Shown here: positions 36,437 to 44,943 of the stretch, one piece after another
Numbering within the stretch: position 1 is the stretch's first letter
Layout of the letters: each line of letters starts with the position of its first letter
Notes under the pieces: generated by a model
The model's database searches: none
What the model was told of the DNA's origin: nothing
Seen by the model: only the letters and a program-made list of their open reading frames with translations
Assembly (NCBI RefSeq): GCF_004340875.1
Contig: NZ_SLXQ01000001.1
Location: 1,426,001 to 1,490,000, forward strand
Reading direction: 5' to 3'
Source of the DNA: Tamaricihabitans halophyticus
GTDB taxonomy: Bacteria; Actinomycetota; Actinomycetes; Mycobacteriales; Pseudonocardiaceae
DNA: 64,000 nucleotides
Position numbers and translations under genes: made by a program

Positions 36437-37558
36437 TCAGCGGGTCAGCAGGTTCCCGTCGTCCGGCCGCCATGTCGCGACTACCTCGTCACCGGGTCGC
36501 CAGTCGGTACTCGTGGCTGAACTGGCTGAGGTCAGCGAACGACCAGACGGCAGTTCCAGCAGTACCCGGGTGGTTTCGCCAACCCGGATGGCCTCCCGGA
36601 CGGTCATTGGTACGGCGATCGCATCGTCGTCCACAGTAGACGAAACGGAGCTCCGCAGTAGAATTCGCTCCGGGCGCACCGCGTAGGAGAATTGTTCAGC
36701 GGCCGCCGAATCGCCCTGCGGGTGACCATTCGGCACGGTCCTGTCCAACGCATCCACGTAGATCGAGCCATCCGTTTGACGAGCCGCATCGAACACGTTC
36801 GATTCGCCAATGAACTCGGCGACGAACCGGCTGGCTGGGTGATCGTAGATCGCCGCTGGAGTGCCGAGCTGTTCGATCTGCCCGTCGCGCAACACCACGA
36901 CCCGATCGGAAAGCACGGCCGCCTCGTCCTGGTCGTGGGTGACGAACACGAAGGTGGTACCGCTTTGCCGGTGCAGCGCGCGTAGCTCGAGCTGCATCCG
37001 CCGCCGCAGTTGCAGATCCAGTGCGGCGAAAGGTTCGTCCAGCAACAACACTTGGGGTTTCTTCACCAGCGCCCTGGCCAGCGCGACCCGCTGCCGTTGT
37101 CCGCCGGACAGCTCGGCCGGACGGCGCTCGGCATGGGTATCCAGTGCGACCCCTTCGAGCGCTTCCACGGCCTGCTGCCGCGCCTTTCGCCGGGGAACCC
37201 CTTCCATGCGTAACCCGAACGCTACGTTGTCGCATACGCTCATATGCGGAAAGAGCGCGTAGTCCTGGAAAACCGTGTTCACCGGCCTGCGGTGCGGTGC
37301 GACGTTCGTCATCGACTCCCCACCAACGAGCAGATCGCCTTCGTCCGGTTGGAGAAAACCGGCTATCAAGGACAGCAGCGTGGTCTTACCGCAACCGCTC
37401 GGCCCAAGCAGGGTAAGGAACTCGCCATCCGCGACGCGCAGGTCTACGCCATCGACGGCGAATGACTTCCCGTACTTCTTCCTGATACCGCGCAGTTCCA
37501 CCGCGGCGACACCCGCGTCGGTGTCGATGCCGTCTTGCTTGCGATCCGCGACTGTCAT
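36437..37558 (-). CDS. ABC transporter ATPase, polyamine/iron type
   Basis: Energy subunit (373 aa) of an importer in the PotA/FbpC class. Walker A is LLGPSGCGKTTLLSLIAG, the Q-loop is VFQDYALFPHMSV, the signature is AELSGGQRQRVALARAL, Walker B is VLLLDEPFAALD, and the switch is FVTHDQDEA. A C-terminal TOBE domain follows (about 280-373; YAVRPERILLR and RPGDEVVATWRPDD). ATG at 37558 overlaps the binding-protein stop as ATGA. It is the last gene of a five-gene coupled operon. Confidence 0.92.
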   Translation of the reverse strand: MTVADRKQDGIDTDAGVAAVELRGIRKKYGKSFAVDGVDLRVADGEFLTLLGPSGCGKTTLLSLIAGFLQPDEGDLLVGGESMTNVAPHRRPVNTVFQDYALFPHMSVCDNVAFGLRMEGVPRRKARQQAVEALEGVALDTHAERRPAELSGGQRQRVALARALVKKPQVLLLDEPFAALDLQLRRRMQLELRALHRQSGTTFVFVTHDQDEAAVLSDRVVVLRDGQIEQLGTPAAIYDHPASRFVAEFIGESNVFDAARQTDGSIYVDALDRTVPNGHPQGDSAAAEQFSYAVRPERILLRSSVSSTVDDDAIAVPMTVREAIRVGETTRVLLELPSGRSLTSASSATSTDWRPGDEVVATWRPDDGNLLTR

Positions 37559-38643
37559 TTTGCGACCTGCTTGTTCCATCGGTCCGTAAACTCCTGGCGA
37601 TGAGCGTTGATGACGTTCCAGTCGGGGAAGCGCAAGTCCTTCAGTGATCCGCTCGCGCCCCATGGCATTCGTTCGGCCGCCTTCCCTGTCGGCTGGACAC
37701 TTTCGTCCGCCGGCGCGAGATACAGGTCGTCGACCAATCCTTGCTGCGCTGCCACACCGGAGGCGAAGTCGATGAACTGCGCGGCCAGGTCGCGTTTGGG
37801 CGAACCCGCGGCCAGATGCCACCGGCTGTCGGCCGCGAGCGCACCTTCCTTCGGTGCGACCCAGCCGATCGGCAGCCCCTGGTCAGCCAGTGGCCAGGTG
37901 CCCGAGTTGTAATGCGCCGCGACGACCGCCTCGCCGGACTGCAACAGATTGGATGCGGTGCCCGACGAGTCCGCGTATGCCGCGACCTTCAACTGCTCCA
38001 GGCGGGTAAAGCCAGCATCCACATCCGACGGTCCACGGCCGAACATCTCGGCACTGGCCAGCAGCAACGGAAGACCGCCGGTAGTGGCCGGTGTCGGCAC
38101 AGCGACTCGTCCAGCGAACTTCGGATCCCACAGATCGGCCCAGGAACTCGGTGGCTGCGCGACCTTTTCGGTGTTGTAGGCGATACCGAGGGACCAGAAT
38201 CCCATGGTCACCGCCCATAGGCCGCCTTGATCGCGCAACGCGGCACGGTTGGTGAGCCGGCCGAGGTTCGTCAGTTGCTTCTCCGGCAGGGTGGCGACCA
38301 GATCTTCGGCCCGCGCGAGCTCGGAGACGCCCGAATCGAGTAACACGACGTCGTAGATGCCGGGGTCCTGCCGAAGTTGGCCCAAGGCAAGAGTCGAGGT
38401 GTTGATCTGTACTCGTACCGTGACACCGGTCTGTTGCTCGAACCGATCGATCACATGCTGCTGGATCGCGTTACCCCAGTCGCCGCCGAACACCGATACC
38501 GTCAACACATTGCCGCCGCCATCTTCACCGCTGCGGGCAGCCTGTTCGGCCCTTTCCGCGAGCCCACAACTGGCCGCGAACAGGCTCACGATCATCGTCA
38601 GCGCGACAAGCAAGAACGTCGATCTCCGATGTTTAGCGGGCAT
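37555..38643 (-). CDS. ABC transporter substrate-binding lipoprotein, PotD-like
   Basis: Extracytoplasmic solute-binding lipoprotein (362 aa). The signal TFLLVALTMIVSLFAASC has its lipobox Cys near residue 26. The mature domain resembles spermidine/putrescine or ferric-type binding proteins: VLTVSVFGGDWGNAIQQHVI, an N-terminal lobe with IYDVVLLDSG, and GFWSLGIAYNTEKVAQPPSS, WADLWDPKFAGRVAVP. ATG at 38643. It overlaps the ATPase gene by four bases. The ligand cannot be predicted; the peptidase in the operon hints at a peptide-like or amide ligand. Confidence 0.88.
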   Translation of the reverse strand: MPAKHRRSTFLLVALTMIVSLFAASCGLAERAEQAARSGEDGGGNVLTVSVFGGDWGNAIQQHVIDRFEQQTGVTVRVQINTSTLALGQLRQDPGIYDVVLLDSGVSELARAEDLVATLPEKQLTNLGRLTNRAALRDQGGLWAVTMGFWSLGIAYNTEKVAQPPSSWADLWDPKFAGRVAVPTPATTGGLPLLLASAEMFGRGPSDVDAGFTRLEQLKVAAYADSSGTASNLLQSGEAVVAAHYNSGTWPLADQGLPIGWVAPKEGALAADSRWHLAAGSPKRDLAAQFIDFASGVAAQQGLVDDLYLAPADESVQPTGKAAERMPWGASGSLKDLRFPDWNVINAHRQEFTDRWNKQVAK

Positions 38644-38664
38644 GGACGATCCCTTCCGTGCGCA

Positions 38665-39465
38665 TCATCTGGTCGCGCCGACGCGTTCGAGGCCGGTAAC
38701 CCGGTCCAGCACGATCAACGCGGCGAAGGCGATAACGATGGTCAGCGCCGAGACCGCCGAGACGGTCGTGTCGACGGTGTAGGCGACGTAGTTGAGCAGC
38801 CGCACCGGCAACGGGGTCAGCTCGGGCGTCGCCAGGAACATGCTGACCTCGACGTTGATATAGCTGATGCCGAAGCCGAACATGCAACCAGCGCCGAGGC
38901 CCGGCCGCAGCAGTGGCAATGTGACGTGCCAGAACCGTCGCCACGGCGTCGCGCCGAGATCGCTGGCAGCGCGCTCGAAGGTTTGTGGCATGCCAACAAG
39001 TACGGCGAGAACGCTGCGCAGGACGAACGGGAAGGCCAGCACCACATGCGCGAGGACGAAACCGACGAGCGTGCGACCGACACCGAGCGCCAACAACCAC
39101 TGCAGCAGACCAACGCCGAGGACGATCTGCGGTACCAGCATGGGCAGCGTCAGCGCCGACTCGACGATGCCACGCAGCCGGAGCCGGCCGCGAACCAAGC
39201 CGAGCGCGGCTGGCACCACGATTGCCGCCGAGATCACCGTGGCCACCGCGGCGATCTGCGCACTGATCACGATGCCGTCCCGCCATTCCGGGCTGGACAA
39301 CACCTCGGCGAACCAGCGGAATGTCACGCCCTGCGGCGGAAACATCAGATACTCGGTGGTCGAGACCGAAGTACCGATCAGGACCACGAGGGGGAACACC
39401 AGAAACACCGAGACCATGGTCACGGCGATCAGCCCCACCACGCGTGCACCACGACTGATATCCAT
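38665..39465 (-). CDS. ABC transporter permease, PotC-like
   Basis: Membrane permease (266 aa) with about six helices. The EAA-type coupling loop is ASDLGATPWRRFWHVTLPLL. The N-terminus (GLIAVTMVSVFLVFPLVVLI) and the extracellular SPEWRDGIVISAQIA fit PotC-like permeases. ATG at 39465 shares its A with the TAA of the preceding permease. 21 bases separate it from the binding-protein gene. Confidence 0.9.
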   Translation of the reverse strand: MDISRGARVVGLIAVTMVSVFLVFPLVVLIGTSVSTTEYLMFPPQGVTFRWFAEVLSSPEWRDGIVISAQIAAVATVISAAIVVPAALGLVRGRLRLRGIVESALTLPMLVPQIVLGVGLLQWLLALGVGRTLVGFVLAHVVLAFPFVLRSVLAVLVGMPQTFERAASDLGATPWRRFWHVTLPLLRPGLGAGCMFGFGISYINVEVSMFLATPELTPLPVRLLNYVAYTVDTTVSAVSALTIVIAFAALIVLDRVTGLERVGATR

Positions 39466-40349
39466 TACGCGACCCCTTGCAGTCTCGTCGAACGTTGCAG
39501 TCGCAGGTACGCGGCGATGGCGATGGTGCTCAGTAGCAGCATCACAAGGGCAAGCGCCGCCGCGGTCGCCCAGTCGAAGGTGACCAGCACCTGGTCATAG
39601 ATCAGCATCGACAGCACGGTCACCCGGCCGCCGGACAACACCGCCGGAGTCACGTAGCTGGTGAACGCGAGCGCGAAAACCATCAACCCGCCGGCATAAA
39701 CCCCGGGCAGGGTCAGCGGAAGAGTGACCCGGGCAAAACGGCGTAGCGGTGCGGCGCCCAGGTCGGCCGCCGCGCGCTCCAACTGTCCACTGGCGGCGTC
39801 GAACACCGGCAGAATGGTCAGCGCGGCATAAGGAACCAGAATGTAGACCAGCCCGATAACTACGCTGGTTTCGTTGTACAGCAGGGAGAATCCGTCGTCA
39901 GTCAGACCGAGCGCTCGGGCGAGGTCATTGACCATGCCCTCCCGGCCGAGCAGAGCCAGCCAACCAAACGACCGGACGACCGCCGAGATGAACATCGGCG
40001 CGACGAGCAACAGCAACACCAGCCGGCGTGCCCAGCTCGAACGCAGCACGCGCACGATGCAGTACGCCGTCAGGTAACCGATCGCGACGGTGATCACGGT
40101 CGCGGTACCAGCGACGCGCAGTGTCGTGATGGTCGTGTCGAGGTAGTAGGAATCGCCGAACACCCGCCGGTACCCGCCAGCATCTCCACGCAGGCTTCCT
40201 GCGAAGAGCAACACCAGCGGCCCCACGAACAGCACCAGTGAAGCGGCCAACGCGGGGGTGACCTGCAACCAGCCAGCTCTGGACGCAGACGCGCGAGTGC
40301 GGAGGCGGCCACCTCGCGCGGTTACGTCCGCACTCGCGCGCACCGTCAT
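39465..40349 (-). CDS. ABC transporter permease, PotB-like
   Basis: Membrane permease (294 aa), first of the pair. A basic N-terminus is followed by TM1 (VTPALAASLVLFVGPLVLLF). The coupling loop is AADLGAAPLRRFARVTLPLT. PotB-like spacing of six helices is visible. ATG at 40349 overlaps the M28 peptidase stop as ATGA. It forms the channel with the downstream permease. Confidence 0.9.
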   Translation of the reverse strand: MTVRASADVTARGGRLRTRASASRAGWLQVTPALAASLVLFVGPLVLLFAGSLRGDAGGYRRVFGDSYYLDTTITTLRVAGTATVITVAIGYLTAYCIVRVLRSSWARRLVLLLLVAPMFISAVVRSFGWLALLGREGMVNDLARALGLTDDGFSLLYNETSVVIGLVYILVPYAALTILPVFDAASGQLERAAADLGAAPLRRFARVTLPLTLPGVYAGGLMVFALAFTSYVTPAVLSGGRVTVLSMLIYDQVLVTFDWATAAALALVMLLLSTIAIAAYLRLQRSTRLQGVA

Positions 40350-41473
40350 GATTCCTTCGCTAGCAGGTCAATCAGCCCGGTCGCGGACTTCACCGCTACC
40401 TCGACGCGACCGAAATCGGCCTTGTCGAAGGTGTCGTTCGACCGGTGATACTCCGCCTGACGCCACCACATCAACAGGCAGGCGGGGATGCCGCGTTCGT
40501 GAAACGCCCAGTGATCCGCGCCCGGCTTGTTGTCATCGACGTGGACCGGCGCCAGCTCCTCGACACCCGCCGACTGGATAGCCCGCAGACCCAACTCACG
40601 CAGTGTTGGATCAGTGCACCAGAGCCAGAAGAAGTCCCCACCAGAGATCTGGTCCAGGCAAATACAGTGCGACACCTCGTCGAGCAGACCGCGCTCGGCG
40701 AGATCGTTGACGAAGTAGTGCGAGCCGAACATGCCGACTTCTTCGCCGGCGATGCCGATGAAGGTGACGTTCACTGGCAGCTGCTCGCGCTGCACGTGCT
40801 CGAGCACGCCGAACATCCCGGCGGTACCCGAAGCGTTGTCGTAAGCGCCCGGGCTTCCGATCTGGGTGTCGTAGTGTGCGCAGACGACGATGTGTTCGGC
40901 ACTGTCCGGACGTCCCCGGTATCGCGCGATGACGTTGTAGGAGTATGCGTCCGGGTCGATCTCGCTGGTGAAGTTCAACCGGGCGCGAACCTCGACGCCG
41001 GCGTCGATCGACTCGAGCAGCCGATCGGCATCGTCCTTACCGATCACGAACTGCGGTACTCGATACAGCGGGCGCGGATTGATCAACGGGATCGCACCGG
41101 ACTCGTTGATCACCAGGAACGCCTGCGGCTGAGCGTCGGCACCGAGAACGGCGAGCGTGGGCATCTCGTAGAGCCCCTCGATCAACGTCTTGGTTCCGTG
41201 CCGAGCGACTACGCCTTCGAGGTCCGTAGCCGGCGCCGAGTAGACGACCGGAGCCGCCGCAATGGATTCCGCCGTGGGCTTGAGGATCTCCACCGTCGGC
41301 GTGCTGGTCGCCGACCACCCAACGAAACCCAACCGCTGGAGCTCGACCTCGACGCCGCTCTTGGCGAACTCATCGCGGAGCAACTGTGCCGCCCGGTGCT
41401 CGCCATCGCTGGCCGAGAAGCGTGGTCCGATCGTTTCGGACAACTCGCGCATGACTCTGGCAACGGTCTCCAT
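40346..41473 (-). CDS. M28-family zinc aminopeptidase, cytosolic
   Basis: Zinc-dependent exopeptidase of family M28 (375 aa). Metal ligands and the catalytic pair are visible: VVCAHYDTQIGSPGAYDNAS (His and bridging Asp), GIAGEEVGMFG (catalytic Glu pair), CLDQISG (Asp), and a terminal HRSNDTFD (His). A protease-associated insert of about 100 residues lies near 95-195. It has no signal peptide, unlike most M28 enzymes, so it should act inside the cell. ATG at 41473 has AGGAG. It is the first gene of the coupled ABC operon and is divergent from an XRE-cupin regulator. Confidence 0.88.
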   Translation of the reverse strand: METVARVMRELSETIGPRFSASDGEHRAAQLLRDEFAKSGVEVELQRLGFVGWSATSTPTVEILKPTAESIAAAPVVYSAPATDLEGVVARHGTKTLIEGLYEMPTLAVLGADAQPQAFLVINESGAIPLINPRPLYRVPQFVIGKDDADRLLESIDAGVEVRARLNFTSEIDPDAYSYNVIARYRGRPDSAEHIVVCAHYDTQIGSPGAYDNASGTAGMFGVLEHVQREQLPVNVTFIGIAGEEVGMFGSHYFVNDLAERGLLDEVSHCICLDQISGGDFFWLWCTDPTLRELGLRAIQSAGVEELAPVHVDDNKPGADHWAFHERGIPACLLMWWRQAEYHRSNDTFDKADFGRVEVAVKSATGLIDLLAKES

Positions 41474-41483
41474 GAGGCTCCTA

Positions 41484-41512
41484 TTCGGTATATCGAGCGA
41501 TCCTTCGGTATA
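41484..41512. promoter_or_regulatory. Paired TTCGGTATA elements between divergent genes
   Basis: TTCGGTATA occurs at 41484-41492 and 41504-41512, 20 bases apart, in the 59-base gap between the M28/ABC operon and the XRE-cupin regulator. Two helical turns of spacing fit a dimeric regulator. Confidence 0.6.
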
Positions 41513-41532
41513 CTGCTCATGTTGTTGATAGC

Positions 41533-42195
41533 ATGTCAAGGGTCAGAACTTTGGGGATTGAAGTGGTGGTGGACTCTTTGGACGATCGCTCGGACTCCGC
41601 GCGGGTAACCCTCGCAACGAATATCCGGCGACTGCGCCGACTCCGCGGACTGTCCAGCGCCGAACTGGCCAGGCAGTCCAAGGTAGGTTCGGCGACACTG
41701 TCGGGCTTGGAAAGCGGCACCGGAAATCCCCGGCTCGAAACGCTCATCGCGCTGTCCGCGACACTCGGGGTGCCGCTCACCGAATTGCTGGACGGTGCCT
41801 CCCGCCCGCCGGTGACGGTGGTCCGAGCCAGCCAGGGCGCGCACGTCAGCCGGTCCAATCTCGATCTACGGTTCGTCCATCGGTTCACCGCCGGCGGGTT
41901 GGACGTCGTCGAGTTCTACGAGATGACGGTCACGCCAGGGGATCCACACCTTTCCCAGGGCCACGCTGGCATCGAGAACATCCTGGTGGTCGACGGGCGG
42001 CTGCGCGTTGGCCCGACCGACGACGCCGCGGTTTTGGATGCCGGCGATTTCGTCTCGTTCAGTGCAGACGGGCCGCACGTCTACGCGGCCGAAAACGGCC
42101 GGCCGGTACACGCGGTACTCGCGCTGCGCCACTCGGCGGAGCCGCGAACCGCGGTCACTGACGATTCGGCAATCCTTGCCTTTACCGAGGAGTGA
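41533..42195 (+). CDS. XRE-cupin transcription regulator
   Basis: Regulator (220 aa) with an N-terminal helix-turn-helix (about 26-80; LRGLSSAELARQSKVGSATL, SGLESGTGNPRLETL) and a C-terminal cupin (about 110-195; GHAGIENILVVDGRLRVGP, DAGDFVSFSADGPHVYAA). PuuR-type members sense polyamines or amino acids. It is divergent from the M28/ABC operon and is the likely controller. ATG at 41533 has a weak ribosome site; GTGs at 41563/41566 are alternatives. Confidence 0.87.
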   Translation: MSRVRTLGIEVVVDSLDDRSDSARVTLATNIRRLRRLRGLSSAELARQSKVGSATLSGLESGTGNPRLETLIALSATLGVPLTELLDGASRPPVTVVRASQGAHVSRSNLDLRFVHRFTAGGLDVVEFYEMTVTPGDPHLSQGHAGIENILVVDGRLRVGPTDDAAVLDAGDFVSFSADGPHVYAAENGRPVHAVLALRHSAEPRTAVTDDSAILAFTEE

Positions 42196-42200
42196 GCGCT

Positions 42201-42989
42201 CTAGCGTGGGTCTTCGGCTTCGATGTCGAGCCATGAGGGCTCGTCGCTGACTTCGATGATGGTGAGGCTGTCCGAAGCGGCTATGGTTCCGGTCGCTTGT
42301 CGGATGTGTTCCTGACTGACGTCGCGGACGCGGACCATCTCGCCATCGATCAGCAGTGGTGACCGGCTCAGGTGTTGGTTGCGCGCTTGGCCGAGCAGGT
42401 CTGGGCGGGCTACGTAGGCCAGCACCCATTCCAGGGTTTCGCCGTTGTCGAGGCTTACTGGTGCGTGTACCCACGCCAACCGGTATCGCTGGCCGCGTCC
42501 CTCTACTTTGTCCAGTACGGCTCGCTGTGCTGGGGTGGCCAGCCAGATGGCGTGTCGTTCCGTGGTTCCGGGCCGCGCGGCGGCGAGCACCGCTGGGCGT
42601 TGGCCATCGCGTTCGCGCTTTCCCGCACTCCATACGGCTGAGGCGCCGGTGATCTCGCCCATCAGTACGATGACCGGGCCGGTGAGCTCAAGATTGTCGC
42701 GTATCCAGGTGATCTTGCTGGGGCAGGCGTTGCTTCCATAGGCCAGCACGGGAAGTCGGTCCCGAGTCGTTGCGGCGCCCTGTGCGGCCAGCCATGAATC
42801 AAGGTCCACGGGCATGCGTCGGCCGGTGTGCACGGCCCATCGGTTCCCGGTGGCTCGTTCTGGTGTCAGCGCCCAGCAAGCTCCGTCGATTTCGACGTAG
42901 CCAACACCTGGACGTGCGCCCGGATACGGGTCGGCGGGAAAGTCGCGACTGAGAAACGGCGACGAAAGCCCGGCGCGATGTGCCTGCAT
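42201..42989 (-). CDS. YGSN-motif protein, gamma-glutamylcyclotransferase-like
   Basis: A 262-residue protein whose middle has VLAYGSNACPSKITW, the substrate-loop motif of GGCT/AIG2-type cyclotransferases. It continues with a matching beta-barrel pattern (GEITGASAVWSAGKRERDGQ, then AVLDKVEGRGQRYRLAWVHA). The first 90 residues (ADPYPGARPGVGYVEIDG) and the last 60 are outside the normal fold. A catalytic Glu could be in KVEGRG. ATG at 42989 follows GGAAAGA. Substrate is unknown and the fold assignment is tentative. Confidence 0.5.
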   Translation of the reverse strand: MQAHRAGLSSPFLSRDFPADPYPGARPGVGYVEIDGACWALTPERATGNRWAVHTGRRMPVDLDSWLAAQGAATTRDRLPVLAYGSNACPSKITWIRDNLELTGPVIVLMGEITGASAVWSAGKRERDGQRPAVLAAARPGTTERHAIWLATPAQRAVLDKVEGRGQRYRLAWVHAPVSLDNGETLEWVLAYVARPDLLGQARNQHLSRSPLLIDGEMVRVRDVSQEHIRQATGTIAASDSLTIIEVSDEPSWLDIEAEDPR

Positions 42990-43004
42990 GCCTTGTCTTT
43001 CCAC

Positions 43005-43232
43005 GAATAGCTGTACCGGTCAGAACCTCAGTTCGGAGATCGTGTTGAGGTCGATGCCGTAGCGGGCGTAGATCTTGATGGTGTTCTCGCCCGTCCTTGC
43101 TGACTGACTACCCTCTCGTTCGAGCCCAGCTCAGCAAGGCACTAGAGAACGTGCCGTCATACGATACGATGGGCTCCCAGGTAGGAGAAGAGGTAGCTGG
43201 GCTTTCCTACGCAGTAATCGTTAGGAAGATCA
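43005..43232. other. Intergenic region with a short protein-like remnant
   Basis: On the minus strand the 3' end of a frame reads TGENTIKIYARYGIDLNTIS and stops at 43020-43022. Only about 36 codons are open, so it looks like the tail of a lost gene. The rest should hold the promoter of the HD-domain gene at 43233. Confidence 0.35.
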
Positions 43233-43793
43233 GTGACTGACCACGCTGCGGGAATTGCCGCGTTTGGCTACGAGCTCGGTGTCCTCAAGCGTATTCGCCG
43301 TTCCGGTTGGTGGCTGGTGGGAGTACGTGACCCTGAATCGGTAGCGGAACACAGCATGCGTGTCGCACAGCTTGCCGCGCTACTGGCGGCAGAGGAGAGT
43401 TGCAGCCCGGAACGCGCGGCGTACCTTGCGCTTTGGCATGACAGTCAGGAAACGCGCACGGGCGACTTGCCACATACCGCTAAGCACTACCTGGCCAAAC
43501 CAGACCCACGTCTGATCACTCGCGACCAGACTGCGAACTTGCCGGGCGCGGCCGGTGAATCCGTGCGCGCGGCCGTTGCCGAGTACGAAGATGTCGAGAC
43601 TGCCGAAGCGCGCTGTGCCAAGGACGCCGACAAGTTAGAGATGTTGCTGCAAGCGGTCGAGTACCGCGAGATCGGGGTACATCGGGTAGAAGGCTGGATC
43701 GAAAACGCGCGTAAAGCTCTGGTCACCGAGACAGCTCGGCGGGTGGCCGACGCAGCGGTCACGCTCTCCCCATTGACCTGGCGCGACCGCTAA
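43233..43793 (+). CDS. HD-domain hydrolase, YfbR/HDDC2-like
   Basis: Metal-dependent phosphohydrolase (186 aa), most like 5'-deoxynucleotidases. Ligands are visible as ESVAEHSMRVAQLA (first His), LALWHDSQETRTGD (HD pair) and CAKDADKLEMLLQAVEY (Asp). GTG at 43233 follows TAGGAAGATCA. Typical size for the family. It stands alone; a role in nucleotide pool clean-up is inferred from the family. Confidence 0.87.
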   Translation: MTDHAAGIAAFGYELGVLKRIRRSGWWLVGVRDPESVAEHSMRVAQLAALLAAEESCSPERAAYLALWHDSQETRTGDLPHTAKHYLAKPDPRLITRDQTANLPGAAGESVRAAVAEYEDVETAEARCAKDADKLEMLLQAVEYREIGVHRVEGWIENARKALVTETARRVADAAVTLSPLTWRDR

Positions 43794-43856
43794 TGCAGTG
43801 GCAGACCAGGCGGCTCCGCGTGGTGGGTCGCCGCTGGTGATGGCTAGTCTGAACCT

Positions 43857-44102
43857 ATGAAGTACTTCCTGCTTGCCTACGATCGCCGCGCGGGCTCGCT
43901 GCTGGTTGACGACGTTTACCAGGACAGGTCGTCCGCTATGCAGGCTCGTTTCGAGGCGGAGCAGAAGTTCGCCGATGCGCCGGCGGACATTGAGGTGGTC
44001 GTCCTTGGCGCGCAGTCGCGTAGCCAGCTGCTGCAAACGCATGCTCGCTATTTCCGGTCGTTCGCCGAGTTGATCGAACGCGGTGAGCTCGCGAACGTTT
44101 GA
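43857..44102 (+). CDS. Conserved-looking small protein of unknown function
   Basis: An 81-residue protein: MKYFLLAYDRRAGSLLVDDV, a helix rich in Arg and Glu (AMQARFEAEQKFADAPADIE), VVVLGAQSRSQLLQTHARYF, and RSFAELIERGE. Its alternating strand-helix pattern and even composition suggest a real small alpha/beta protein. I do not recognise a named family. Confidence 0.6.
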   Translation: MKYFLLAYDRRAGSLLVDDVYQDRSSAMQARFEAEQKFADAPADIEVVVLGAQSRSQLLQTHARYFRSFAELIERGELANV

Positions 44103-44136
44103 GCTCGCTGGTGCGGGAGTCGGCCCGCGTCCTCGA

Positions 44137-44160
44137 CCGCAAGATCCATAAAGATTGCGA
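44137..44160 (+). repeat. Dispersed CCGC...GCG repeat, copy C
   Basis: CCGCAAGATCCATAAAGATT then GCGA, almost identical to the cores of copies E and F. It can form a hairpin with CCGCA/TGCGA ends (last pair weaker). It lies 35 bases after the small gene at 43857-44102, in a convergent gap. Confidence 0.7.
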
Positions 44161-44284
44161 TCCCGGGACGCTGGCGACCACGACAGACGCGTTGCTTCTC
44201 GTCAGATTGCGGTTCGATAGCGGTGTGGTTCGAGGCCGCCGCCCCTGCCAGCGACCTCGAACCATGGACCCCCGCGCAGTGAGA

Positions 44285-44731
44285 TCAGGCAGCGACCCAG
44301 CCTTGCGCCGGCTCGCTGGTGAGGAAGTCGAGCCGGTACCGGGTTCCCGGCAACACGTCATTCGCGATTACCGACCACTCGGCAACCCGCGCGGACGAGT
44401 AGCTCGACTGGCAGTACGACGAGCCCGAACGCGGATTGAAACACACGCGCACGGCGCGGTTGGTTTCGTTGCCACCCCGGATATTGATGTCGTTGCACCG
44501 CTCGGTGGCCGTGTACCAACCCGAGCTTGGCGCGTAGTTGTTCGAGCCGCCGTCCGTCCAGTAAACCTCCTCGTTGCTGAGACAAGACTGCGCCACTACA
44601 TCCCCAGCTGACGATGCGGTCTTCGCTGCTTGACTCGATGCGGGCTCGGCCGCCTGGGCCATTGGCGCGAACAAGCCAGTGACGATAAGTGCACTCGCCG
44701 CGACCGCGCCACGGAGCATCGATTTGCGCAT
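44285..44731 (-). CDS. Secreted cysteine-containing small protein
   Basis: Exported protein (148 aa). The signal peptide is MRKSMLRGAVAASALIVTGL with a cut near APMAQAAEP. The mature part has four Cys, in SCLSNEEVYW, ERCNDINIRGG, VRVCFNP and SSYCQSSYSS, suggesting two disulphides, and an Asn/Ser/Tyr-rich beta sequence. No named family is recognised. It is encoded on its own, divergent from the AfsR-like regulator. Confidence 0.7.
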   Translation of the reverse strand: MRKSMLRGAVAASALIVTGLFAPMAQAAEPASSQAAKTASSAGDVVAQSCLSNEEVYWTDGGSNNYAPSSGWYTATERCNDINIRGGNETNRAVRVCFNPRSGSSYCQSSYSSARVAEWSVIANDVLPGTRYRLDFLTSEPAQGWVAA

Positions 44732-44943
44732 CCGAAATCCTCCCCAAAATTCGTTTCCTGATCGACAGAACCGCCCGTACGGCCAGCTCGGAGCGCCGAC
44801 CTGCGAGCGAGCGACACCTTAGCGATAAGTCCTTTTCATCCCGGTTTCTTCGCGGTTTCAGGTGTGAGCCTCCTCGCTTGCGTACGGCTGATCACCTGGC
44901 CAGACTGCGAACCGAGGTCCGTTTTGTCCGGGGATGGTGATAC

